A DNA stretch of 18,796 bases from Clostridiales bacterium (GTDB lineage: Bacteria > Bacillota > Clostridia > Oscillospirales > Oscillospiraceae), in NCBI GenBank assembly GCA_021203685.1, contig JAJQAS010000240.1, positions 1-18,796 on the forward strand. Reading direction: 5' to 3'. Positions 12,508-18,720 of the stretch are shown here, one piece after another. The position numbers and the translations under genes are program-made. The notes under the pieces were generated by a model. It searched no databases. It was not told where the DNA came from and saw only the letters and a list, made by a program, of their open reading frames with translations. Position 1 is the stretch's first letter, and every line of letters begins with the position of its first letter.

Positions 12508-14880
12508 TCACTTGGATATCTTCACAGATTTTTTCCCGCTCCAGGCGGAATAATATTTCGTCCCGGAGACGGTCTTGTAGGCCCGGACCCGGACGTAATA
12601 CTTCTTCCCCTTGGTCAGGCTGGAAATGGTCTTGCTCACCGTCTTATAGCTGGAGACGGTGACGGTCTTATAGCTGGAAAAGCTGCTGGAGGTGGAATAC
12701 TGGATCTGGTAGCCGGTGGCCTTGGTGTTTTTGCTCCACTTTACCGTCAGCTTTTTGGTTTTGACGTTTTTCAGGCTGGAGATGGAGGGGGCCGACAGGC
12801 AGTAGATGCTCTTTGTGCTGCTCCAGGCGGAGTAATATTTCGTCCCGGAAACGGTTTTGTAAGCCCGCACCCGGACATAGTATTTCGTCCCGTTGGTGCG
12901 GCTGGAGGTGGTCTTGCTGGTGCCGCTGACCGTTGCTGTCTGGACATTTTTGGAGAAGGAGCTGTCGGTGGCGGTCTGGACCTGGTAGCCGGTGACGCTG
13001 CTGACAGAGCTCCACTTGATGGTCAGCTTGCGGCTGCTGGCGTTGGACACGCTGGAGAGGGTGGGGGTGCCCACGCAGTAGATGGTCTTGACGGCACTCC
13101 AGGAGGAATAGTACTTTGTCCCGGAGACGGTGGTGTAGGCCCGGACCCGAACGTAGTACTTCGTCCCGCTGGTGCGGCTGGAGGTGGTCTTGCTGGTGCC
13201 GGAGACGGTGGCGGTCTGGACATTTTTGGTGAAGGAGCTGTCGGTGGCGGTCTGGACCTGGTAGCCGGTGGCTCCGCTGACCGCGCTCCACTTGACGGTC
13301 AGTTTGTTGCCGCTGGCGTTGCTGACGCTGGAGATGGTGGGCTGGGCCAGGCTGATGCTGTTGCTTGCGGCCGCCACTGTGTTGCTGACCGCGTCGGCGA
13401 TATAGTCGTCGCCCAGGGCGTACACCTGATAGGAGTTGCTGGCGCTGCCCGTGTAGGAATAGCTGCTGTTCCCGGTGGAGAGGGTGGTCGCCAGAGTGAA
13501 GTCGCTTTCACCGTTCGCCATTTGGTAGACCGCATAGCCGGTGGCCCCGCTGACGGCGCTCCAGGTCAGGGTCGTCTTGCCGCTGCTGACAGAGGAAGTG
13601 ACCGAGGGGCTGCTGAGGACAGGGAGGGTCGTGGTCTGGGCGGTGACGGCGTAAGGCGTCGCCTCCGCGTCCGCGATGGACTGCTCCAGAACCGCCAGGT
13701 GCAGCGAGGAATAGACGCCGTAGCTGGAGCTGCTGTTGATGGCGGTGAGGCCGGAGAGATCCATGCCGCAGGCAGAGGCCAGGCTCATGGCGGCCAGCCA
13801 CCGGCCCAGCCCGTAGGACAGGTGCTTGGTGTCCCGGTTCAGGGTGTCGCCGATATAGCTGCTGCGGACGTTCTGGATGGCGGTGCCCGTTGTGATGATG
13901 AGATCCACCGCGCCGCTGTCGACCACTGCCGCCTGGGTGGCGTCGCAGATTTTCTGGTACATGGTCATCTGGTCGTTGTTATAGCGGTTGCACTCGCTGT
14001 CAGGGCAGTCCTCAATGTGCGCCCAGGTCATCTCAAAGCCGATCTTCACATCGGCGTTGCCGCACAGCCCGGTGACGTAGTCCGCCAGCAGGGTCAGGTA
14101 GTTGTCTCCGCTGGAGTTATAAAACTTGCTGGACTGCCCGGCGGCGATGCTCTGTTGATGGAAGATGATGATGTCCCAGTCCTCATCCTGCACCGCCGTG
14201 GACATGGACACGCTGCTGGTGCTTTTCCAGCTGCCGGAGGTGTTCTTCCGGTAGGTGTAAACGGCGGAATCGTTTTTGGCATAGCTCCAGTGGTTGGCCA
14301 GGGTGGTAGAGCTGAGCTGGAGGTTGCCCACCACCACGTCATATCCGGCGTCTGTGGCCACCCGGTAGAGGTATTGGGTGCTGTCCACGCTGTAGCTGTT
14401 GCCAATGACCAGAATACGGAAGGTGGTTCCCTTTTTTGCGTAGGAACGCTTATAGGCTGCGGTCCGGGTGACAGATGCCTCGGCTTCCTCCTCCGCCGTC
14501 TCTTCCCCGGCGGCTTCCTCCGCCGCAGAAACGACGGCGTCCTCCTCAACTTCGGGTTCCGTCTCTTCCTCCGCAGTGGAGGCGGTTTCCCCGGCGGAGG
14601 CGGAATCCTCCTCGTCCGGTTCGGAGGAAGATGTGTCCTCCGCTTCCGTGGCTGTCTCTGTCTCGGTTGGCTCCGAAGCGGTATCTTCGGCGGCATCCTC
14701 CGCAGTCTCTCCGGCTTCGGACGCCACAGCGGTGTCCTCTGTCTGTGTGTCCTCCTCCTGGCTGACGGTGGAATACGTTGTTTCGTCCAGGCTGACCGCC
14801 GCCGCCCCGGCGGGGAAGGTCCCCAAAACCAGGACCAGGGCCAGCAGCGCGGCCAGGCCGCGCCGGAAAGATTGGTTCAT
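12508..14880 (-). CDS. Secreted DUF4886 (SGNH-hydrolase-like) protein with fibronectin type III repeats, paralogue 2
   Basis: A 790-residue exported protein with the same plan as its downstream neighbour. A signal peptide (1-28, LAALLALVLVLGTF) is followed by an acidic linker (about 30-135). The DUF4886 domain (about 152-405) carries GNSYSV (likely nucleophile S162), FHQQS (240-244) and DTKH (350-353). Four Fn3-like domains follow, one more than the paralogue (about 424-508, 510-602, 603-694, 695-790). The ATG at 14880 is chosen because AAGGGAG (14888-14894) lies 7 bases upstream and the signal peptide begins there; a start at 14913 has no ribosome binding site. The last Fn3 domain is nearly identical to that of paralogue 1, including 121 identical bases, which suggests recent duplication or gene conversion. 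It is expected at the cell surface or released, without a sortase signal. The enzyme role is inferred from motifs. Confidence 0.9.
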   Translation of the reverse strand: MNQSFRRGLAALLALVLVLGTFPAGAAAVSLDETTYSTVSQEEDTQTEDTAVASEAGETAEDAAEDTASEPTETETATEAEDTSSSEPDEEDSASAGETASTAEEETEPEVEEDAVVSAAEEAAGEETAEEEAEASVTRTAAYKRSYAKKGTTFRILVIGNSYSVDSTQYLYRVATDAGYDVVVGNLQLSSTTLANHWSYAKNDSAVYTYRKNTSGSWKSTSSVSMSTAVQDEDWDIIIFHQQSIAAGQSSKFYNSSGDNYLTLLADYVTGLCGNADVKIGFEMTWAHIEDCPDSECNRYNNDQMTMYQKICDATQAAVVDSGAVDLIITTGTAIQNVRSSYIGDTLNRDTKHLSYGLGRWLAAMSLASACGMDLSGLTAINSSSSYGVYSSLHLAVLEQSIADAEATPYAVTAQTTTLPVLSSPSVTSSVSSGKTTLTWSAVSGATGYAVYQMANGESDFTLATTLSTGNSSYSYTGSASNSYQVYALGDDYIADAVSNTVAAASNSISLAQPTISSVSNASGNKLTVKWSAVSGATGYQVQTATDSSFTKNVQTATVSGTSKTTSSRTSGTKYYVRVRAYTTVSGTKYYSSWSAVKTIYCVGTPTLSSVSNASSRKLTIKWSSVSSVTGYQVQTATDSSFSKNVQTATVSGTSKTTSSRTNGTKYYVRVRAYKTVSGTKYYSAWSSTKSIYCLSAPSISSLKNVKTKKLTVKWSKNTKATGYQIQYSTSSSFSSYKTVTVSSYKTVSKTISSLTKGKKYYVRVRAYKTVSGTKYYSAWSGKKSVKISK
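12621..12741 (-). repeat. 121-bp direct repeat, copy 2 (last Fn3 domain of paralogue 2)
   Basis: Identical to 10316-10436, in the same orientation and the same reading frame, 2305 bases away. Recombination between the copies would delete one gene's worth of sequence and leave a single chimeric DUF4886-Fn3 gene. Confidence 0.9.
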
Positions 14881-14942
14881 ATGCGTTCTCCCTTCGGTGC
14901 TTCCATCCTTCAACAGGACGGCGAGGTGGTTTTTTTACAATT

Positions 14943-14971
14943 AGTTTACTACCAGAGCGGGGAAAATACAA
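14943..14971 (-). promoter_or_regulatory. Promoter of DUF4886 paralogue 2
   Basis: On the minus strand -35 TTGTAT (14966-14971), a 17-bp spacer and -10 TAAACT (14943-14948), followed by a leader of about 55 bases to the ribosome binding site. The blocks around both boxes are conserved with the upstream region of paralogue 1 (GTAG-TAAACT and CTTGTA). Confidence 0.6.
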
Positions 14972-15042
14972 GAGGTTTTTGCATATAAAAAAGGTTCAAA
15001 TGGCGAAAAAGACGAAAAAAAGAACATTTTTCGTTCGGATAC

Positions 15043-15074
15043 AAAAAGCTGCTCCCGCAGAGGGGAGCAGCTTT
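15043..15074 (-). terminator. Terminator of the [FeFe]-hydrogenase gene
   Basis: On the minus strand AAAGCTGCTCCC (15063-15074) pairs with GGGAGCAGCTTT (15045-15056) in a perfect 12-bp stem with a 6-base loop, ending in TTTTTG. It lies 28 bases after the hydrogenase stop. Confidence 0.92.
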
Positions 15075-15102
15075 GCTGCGTATGGAGTTGTGGAACAGGC
15101 CG

Positions 15103-16686
15103 TCAGTCGTTGAACATCCTGCGCTCCCACTCGGCCGCGCCGGTGGAGAAGTCGGTGTTGAAGGTGGTCTCCCGCTCCTCCACGTCGGTGAGCAGGCTGG
15201 CGTACTTGGAATCGAAGGGGGACATACTGGACTTTTCCTTGACGGCGACGGCCACCGTCTTGGCGGCCTTATCCGGCGCGACGATGGTGCCCGCGCCGCC
15301 CACGCAGCCGCCGGGGCAGCCCATGCCCTCCAGCAGGTAGCCGTCGTACTTGCCGGCCTTGGCCATGAGCAGCATCTTCTTGCACTCGGCCAGGCCCTCG
15401 GCCCGGGCCACCTTGACCTCCATCTCGGGGTGGGTCTTGGCAATGACGTTCTTCACCGCCTGGGCCACGCCGCCGCTGATGGCGAAGCCGCAGCCGTCGC
15501 CGCTGGCCTCGTTGAAGGGCAGGAACTCGGATTCGGGGATGTCGTCAAAGCTGATGCCTTTGGCGTCCATAATGCCCTGGACTTCCTCAAAGGTGAGCAC
15601 GAAGTCCACGTCGGAGCGGATGGTGCGGCGCATGGCCTCCAGCTTCTTGGCGGCGCAGGGGCCGATGAAGGCGACCTTCGCGCCGGGGTGCTCCTTCTTG
15701 ATGAGGCGGGCGGTCAGCACCATGGGGGTCAGGGCCATGGAGATGTTGTCCGCGAACTGGGGGACGGTCTTTTTGGCCAGCACCGCCCAGGCGGGGCAGC
15801 AGGAGGTGGCCATAAACTTGAGCTTGGAGGGTACCTCCTCCACGAAGTCCCGGGCCTCTGCGATGGTGCACAGGTCCGCGCCGATGGCGACCTCCACCGC
15901 GTCCTCGAAGCCCAGCCGCTTAAAGACGGCGCGGACCTTCTGGTCGGTGCGCTTGGCGGAGAACTGCCCGGCGAAGGCGGGGGCCACGGCGGCGTAGACC
16001 GGGGTGTCGCTCTTCAGGGCGGTGATGGTCTGGTAGATCTGGCTCTTGTCCACGATGGCGGCGAAGGGGCAGGACACCAGGCACTGTCCGCAGGAGACGC
16101 ACTTGTCGTAGTCGATCTGGGCGCGGCCCTTCTCGTCGCTCTTGATGGCGCCCGCGCCGCAGGCCTTGGTGCAGGGGCGTTCCTGCTTGATGATGGCGCT
16201 GTAGGGGCAGGCGGTGATGCACCGGCCGCACTTGATGCACTTGGACTGGTCGATGTAAGACTTGCCGTTGACCATGGAAATGGCCTTCTTGGGGCACATT
16301 TCCATACAGGGATGCTCCAGGCAGCCCTGGCAGCCGTTGGTGACGATGACCTGCTTCTCCGGGCAGGCGTGGCAGGCGAATTTGATGACGTTGATCAGCG
16401 GGGGCGTGTAGTAGTGTTCCGGCACCTCGGCGTCGTCGATGCCGGTGGAGATGGGGCCGGACTCGGCCGCCGTGCGGACGGGCATACCCATGGCGGTGCG
16501 CAGCCGCTCGCCCAGAATGGCCCGCTCCAGGAAGATGTTGTCCCGGTAAGAGCCGACCTCGCCGGGGAGGATCTTGAAGGGGATCTCCTCGAAGTCCTGC
16601 TTGGTGCCGCCCTCGTAGGCGAACCGCGCCACCTCGGTGAAGACCTTCCGGCGCAGGTCTGTTTTGCTGGAATACAGTCCTCTCAT
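15103..16686 (-). CDS. Monomeric [FeFe]-hydrogenase, group-B-like
   Basis: A 527-residue cytoplasmic iron-sulfur protein that would catalyse reversible proton reduction to H2, using ferredoxin as electron carrier. The N-terminal part carries [4Fe-4S] cysteine sets at C119/C122/C127/C131, C150/C153/C156/C160 and C196/C199/C202/C206, plus extra cysteines C104/C107 and C172/C176. The catalytic domain shows the three H-cluster motifs: L1 TSCCPAW (294-300), L2 GPCAAKK (342-348) and L3 GMGCPGGCVGG (454-464). Group A enzymes usually have TSCCPGW and MPC; the TSCCPAW and GPC forms here fit the group B enzymes common in gut clostridia, as I recall them. No signal peptide is seen. AAGGAG (16696-16701) lies 9 bases before the ATG. 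A strong promoter with palindromes and a structured leader precede it, and the 2[4Fe-4S] ferredoxin 1.7 kb away is a likely partner. H2 production rather than sensing is inferred. Confidence 0.92.
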   Translation of the reverse strand: MRGLYSSKTDLRRKVFTEVARFAYEGGTKQDFEEIPFKILPGEVGSYRDNIFLERAILGERLRTAMGMPVRTAAESGPISTGIDDAEVPEHYYTPPLINVIKFACHACPEKQVIVTNGCQGCLEHPCMEMCPKKAISMVNGKSYIDQSKCIKCGRCITACPYSAIIKQERPCTKACGAGAIKSDEKGRAQIDYDKCVSCGQCLVSCPFAAIVDKSQIYQTITALKSDTPVYAAVAPAFAGQFSAKRTDQKVRAVFKRLGFEDAVEVAIGADLCTIAEARDFVEEVPSKLKFMATSCCPAWAVLAKKTVPQFADNISMALTPMVLTARLIKKEHPGAKVAFIGPCAAKKLEAMRRTIRSDVDFVLTFEEVQGIMDAKGISFDDIPESEFLPFNEASGDGCGFAISGGVAQAVKNVIAKTHPEMEVKVARAEGLAECKKMLLMAKAGKYDGYLLEGMGCPGGCVGGAGTIVAPDKAAKTVAVAVKEKSSMSPFDSKYASLLTDVEERETTFNTDFSTGAAEWERRMFND

Positions 16687-16783
16687 GATGTCATTCTCCT
16701 TTTTCCGTATGTACGACCCGCTCTCCCCGGGGCGGCTCCTACCCTCGATTGAGCGGCCTCCGGTCAGGCAGAGAGCGGAACGC

Positions 16784-16820
16784 AGCCGCCTTGCAGCGGG
16801 GGCGCAGCCCCCAGGCGGCT
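16784..16820 (-). promoter_or_regulatory. Compound hairpin in the hydrogenase leader
   Basis: Outer arms AGCCGCCT (16784-16791) and AGGCGGCT (16813-16820) enclose a second perfect stem, GGGGGC-GCA-GCCCCC (16798-16812), with a 6-base bulge on one side. It lies in the roughly 180-base leader between the promoter and the hydrogenase ATG. No T-run follows, so it is not a simple terminator. It matches no riboswitch class I recognise. Confidence 0.45.
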
Positions 16821-16873
16821 AAACTCTCCCGGTGCGAGAAACGAAGCTTTCGTCAAGCACCTTTTGTAAGGTC

Positions 16874-16902
16874 AGTATAACACACAACTTTGCCCTTGGC
16901 AA
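16874..16902 (-). promoter_or_regulatory. Sigma-A-type promoter of the hydrogenase
   Basis: On the minus strand -35 TTGCCA (16897-16902), a 17-bp spacer, extended TGT, then -10 TATACT (16874-16879). This is the closest match to consensus among the minus-strand promoters here. The expected start is near 16866, giving a leader of about 180 bases. Confidence 0.75.
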
Positions 16903-16923
16903 CCGGATAGGCAAAAGTTTGCC
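16890..16923. promoter_or_regulatory. Paired inverted repeats over the hydrogenase -35 region (possible operator)
   Basis: TTGCC-CTT-GGCAA (16890-16902) covers the -35 box, and GGCAAA-AG-TTTGCC (16910-16923) lies just upstream of it. Both are perfect and share the TTGCC half-site. They do not match the Rex consensus I know (TTGTTAA-N4-TTAACAA). The regulator is unknown. Confidence 0.4.
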
Positions 16924-16946
16924 AATTTTTTCACAGACTTTTTCGC

Positions 16947-17588
16947 CTACGCCGGACGGGGCAGGTTCCACTGGTACTTTGTGACCAGCCACCGGAGCAC
17001 AAAGGTGACGCCGATGCCCACGGCGGCGGCCAGGGAGCTGTCCGCTCCCCACAGGTCCAGCAGGTAGTAGGCCGTGGCTCCGGCGATGGCCGCCAGGGCA
17101 TAGATGTACTTGGTCAGGATGAAGGGAATCTCCACCAGGATGATGTCCCGCAGCAGGCCGCCGCCCACCGCCGTCACCGTCCCCATAAAGACCACCAGAA
17201 AGCCGTTGGACTGATATCCCGCCGCCACAGCCACCTGACAGCCGGTGACGGCGAACATCCCCAGTCCCACCGCGTCCACCAGGTTGTTGATCCGTTCCAC
17301 CAGCGCCTCCTCTCGGTAGTAGGTCTCGCTATGGCGGAGGACGGCGAAAAACACCAGCAGGGCCATCAGCCGGGCCACGTTCAGGTCCTGCCAGTTGGTG
17401 AACATGGCAGGTGGGAACCGCCCCAGTAGCACGTCCCGAATCATGCCGCCGCCCAGGGCGGTGGTCTCCGCCAGGAAGATCACCCCGAACAGGTCGGCCT
17501 TCTTCTGGCAGGCCACCATCGCCCCGGAGAGGGCGAAGGCGGCGGAGCCAAGCAGGTCGATGAGGAAAAATACCAGCTCTGGAATCAT
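16947..17588 (-). CDS. TRIC/UPF0126 family membrane protein (YicG-like cation channel family)
   Basis: A 213-residue integral membrane protein with about seven hydrophobic segments. It has the internal duplication typical of the family: each half carries a glycine-rich GGGxxRD motif, seen as GGGMIRDVLLG in the first half and GGGLLRDIILVEIPF in the second. Bacterial members fold like trimeric intracellular cation channels; potassium or other cation or small-molecule permeation is known or proposed for the family, and the physiological role is open. The ATG at 17588 (MIPELVFF) is preferred because GGGGGAG (17597-17603) lies 8 bases upstream. A GTG at 17597 overlaps that ribosome binding site and is rejected. 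A leader hairpin and a consensus -35 promoter lie upstream. No convincing terminator follows, so some readthrough toward the hydrogenase is possible. Confidence 0.92.
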   Translation of the reverse strand: MIPELVFFLIDLLGSAAFALSGAMVACQKKADLFGVIFLAETTALGGGMIRDVLLGRFPPAMFTNWQDLNVARLMALLVFFAVLRHSETYYREEALVERINNLVDAVGLGMFAVTGCQVAVAAGYQSNGFLVVFMGTVTAVGGGLLRDIILVEIPFILTKYIYALAAIAGATAYYLLDLWGADSSLAAAVGIGVTFVLRWLVTKYQWNLPRPA

Positions 17589-17618
17589 ATGAAACACTCC
17601 CCCATTGCAGCAAAACGC

Positions 17619-17640
17619 GAACCGAGCACCCGTTCGGTTC
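17619..17640 (-). promoter_or_regulatory. Leader hairpin of the TRIC-family gene
   Basis: A perfect 7-bp stem (GAACCGA with TCGGTTC) around an 8-base loop lies between the promoter and the ribosome binding site, ending 15 bases before the GGGGGAG. It may affect mRNA stability or translation. Confidence 0.35.
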
Positions 17641-17647
17641 CCGGTCC

Positions 17648-17676
17648 ACTGTAAGCGACTGTGGGAAAAATGTCAA
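17648..17676 (-). promoter_or_regulatory. Sigma-A-type promoter of the TRIC-family gene
   Basis: On the minus strand a perfect -35 TTGACA (17671-17676), a 17-bp spacer and -10 TACAGT (17648-17653, 4 of 6 matches). It is divergent from the promoter of the small gene at 17769. Confidence 0.7.
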
Positions 17677-17701
17677 TGGTTTTTCTGGGGTATAGAACCC
17701 C

Positions 17702-17730
17702 TTGCGCAAATCGGGGGAGAATGGTAAAGT
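17702..17730 (+). promoter_or_regulatory. Possible promoter of the 79-residue hypothetical gene
   Basis: TTGCGC (17702-17707), a 17-bp spacer and TAAAGT (17725-17730). Both boxes match consensus at 4 of 6 positions. The start codon is about 38 bases downstream of the -10. Confidence 0.45.
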
Positions 17731-17768
17731 AAGTAACAGGAAAAACAGGAGAGAGAGGGCGATGTCCT

Positions 17769-18008
17769 ATGAAAAACAGGCGGGAACAGACAAACCCAGA
17801 GGACGCTCTGCTCAGGGAACTGGGATTCGGTGACGACGAGCTGGACACCGGAAGAGCGGCGCTGCAACGGTTCCGGGCGGCGAATGAGCGCCTGTGGAAA
17901 CAGCAGGAGATGTCTCCGGAGTACCTTGCGCTGTTGAAAGAACGGGGGTACGACGAGGAATTTGAAATTCTTGAGGAAGAACCGGATGAGGGCGGGCCAG
18001 AGGGTTGA
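17769..18008 (+). CDS. Hypothetical small acidic protein (79 residues)
   Basis: I do not recognise this protein. It is 79 residues long, highly charged and without signal peptide or membrane segment. A basic start (MKNRREQ) leads into ALLRELGFGDDELDTG, a helical middle (RAALQRFRAANERLWKQQ), then SPEYLALLKERGYDEEFEILEEE and an acidic Gly-rich tail. There are no cysteines. A purine-rich ribosome binding region (AGAGAGGG, 17752-17759) lies about 9 bases before the ATG; an ATG at 17762 in another frame gives only a 23-residue peptide. A plausible promoter lies upstream. It converges with the 63-residue gene with only 15 bases between the stops. The coding call rests on promoter, ribosome binding region and amino-acid composition, not on homology. 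Confidence 0.7.
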   Translation: MKNRREQTNPEDALLRELGFGDDELDTGRAALQRFRAANERLWKQQEMSPEYLALLKERGYDEEFEILEEEPDEGGPEG

Positions 18009-18023
18009 CCCGCCGCCGCCACG

Positions 18024-18215
18024 TTAAAACTCCCCGCCCTTGCGGCCCAGATGGGGCTGGTCATCGCTCCGGTTCCGGTGGAGGCGGCCCCCGTCAGGCC
18101 ACAGCCGGTCCGTGTGCTGGAAGGTGGCGTCCCCGTCCCGGATGTCCGGCGTCAGGTCGTAGCCAAATTCTGTGTCGGTTTTCCGCTCCGAGAGAGGCTT
18201 CTTCCGCTTTTTCAT
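18024..18215 (-). CDS. Hypothetical small basic protein (63 residues)
   Basis: I do not recognise this protein. It starts with a Lys/Arg-rich segment (MKKRKKPLSERKTDTEF) and is hydrophilic throughout, with several Asp, His and Arg residues (TFQHTDRLWPDGGRLHRNRSDDQ) and the ending HLGRKGGEF. It has no cysteines or membrane segment. AAGGGGG (18223-18229) lies 7 bases before the ATG, which favours this strand over the longer open frame on the plus strand covering the same bases; that frame lacks such a site. Its gene converges with the 79-residue gene. The promoter is not clear: a weak CATACT lies upstream without a good -35. A small nucleic-acid-binding protein is possible from its charge, but this is a guess. 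Confidence 0.6.
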   Translation of the reverse strand: MKKRKKPLSERKTDTEFGYDLTPDIRDGDATFQHTDRLWPDGGRLHRNRSDDQPHLGRKGGEF

Positions 18216-18328
18216 GGTGTATCCCCCTTATTCGTGACGGTTTGCCCGTGTTTTACCGGTAGTATGCCTCCTTTTTGCCGTTTTATGCGTGGCTGCGCCG
18301 CCCCGGACAGCACCCGCCAGTTCAGACA

Positions 18329-18370
18329 AAATTCTTTCGAGAATTTGGGGCCAGCCCCTTGATTTTTTCG
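18329..18370 (+). terminator. Terminator-like double hairpin just upstream of the ferredoxin
   Basis: A perfect 7-bp stem with a TTCG tetraloop (AAATTCT-TTCG-AGAATTT, 18329-18346) is followed directly by GGGG-CCAG-CCCC (18347-18358) and TTGATTTTTT. It could stop transcripts coming from the 79-residue gene. Its end overlaps the ferredoxin -35 box. Confidence 0.45.
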
Positions 18371-18386
18371 CGTAATCTGATACAAT
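18359..18386 (+). promoter_or_regulatory. Sigma-A-type promoter of the ferredoxin
   Basis: TTGATT (18359-18364), a 16-bp spacer, extended TGA, then TACAAT (18381-18386). The ferredoxin ribosome binding site follows about 15 bases later, giving a short leader suited to an abundant protein. Confidence 0.7.
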
Positions 18387-18417
18387 GAGTTTATTCTAAG
18401 AAGGAGGAACTTCTACT

Positions 18418-18588
18418 ATGGCATACAAGATTACTGATAGCTGCATCTCCTGCGGCTCCTGCGCGGATCAGTGCCCCGTGGGCGCGATCTCCGAGGGCGA
18501 CACCTCTTATGTCATCGACGCCGACGCCTGCATCTCCTGCGGCTCCTGCGCCGCTCAGTGCCCCATGGGTGCGATCGAGGAGGAATAA
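18418..18588 (+). CDS. Clostridial-type 2[4Fe-4S] ferredoxin
   Basis: A complete 56-residue ferredoxin, a soluble low-potential electron carrier. Each half has the CxxCxxCxxxCP motif: C9/C12/C15/C19 then P20, and C38/C41/C44/C48 then P49. This gives two [4Fe-4S] clusters in the usual pseudo-twofold arrangement, and the length matches the clostridial family. AAGGAGG (18401-18407) lies 10 bases before the ATG. It has its own promoter and terminator, so it is monocistronic. The hydrogenase at 15103-16686 is a natural partner, as are other ferredoxin-linked enzymes of fermentation elsewhere in the genome. The two cluster-binding halves are also very similar at DNA level: 23 bases from each first cysteine codon are identical. 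Confidence 0.97.
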   Translation: MAYKITDSCISCGSCADQCPVGAISEGDTSYVIDADACISCGSCAAQCPMGAIEEE

Positions 18589-18677
18589 TCTCACCCTCAC
18601 GGCACTTTTTCCGGTACATCGCCCCACGTGAGTGGGGACGCCGCTGAGCGCATCCGCGCCCCGGCGGCATGAAGAAT

Positions 18678-18720
18678 ACGGCCACACGGGAGCGTCCGCC
18701 CCTGTGTGGCCGTGTTTTTT
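18678..18720 (+). terminator. Terminator downstream of the ferredoxin
   Basis: A perfect 10-bp stem (ACGGCCACAC at 18678-18687 with GTGTGGCCGT at 18704-18713) is followed by G and six T. It lies about 90 bases after the ferredoxin stop. The bases between hold another small hairpin (CCCCAC-GTGA-GTGGGG, 18622-18637). The last 76 bases of the window show nothing I can assign. Confidence 0.85.

Noticed and set aside
15073..16752. A 559-residue plus-strand open frame opposite the hydrogenase
   Set aside because: It is antisense to a gene with all three H-cluster motifs and four-cysteine sets.
17991..18014. Hairpin GGCGGG/CCCGCC at the end of the 79-residue gene as a terminator
   Set aside because: The stem is only 6 bp around a 12-base loop and no T-run follows on either strand.
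18611..18645. Sequence resembling one repeat of a type I-E-like CRISPR array (hairpin CCCCAC-GTGA-GTGGGG with CGGT-CATC-like flank)
   Set aside because: Only one copy is present in the window. The next hairpin (18678-18713) has a different sequence and a T-run, and no cas genes are seen. It is best read as a small hairpin in the ferredoxin 3' region.
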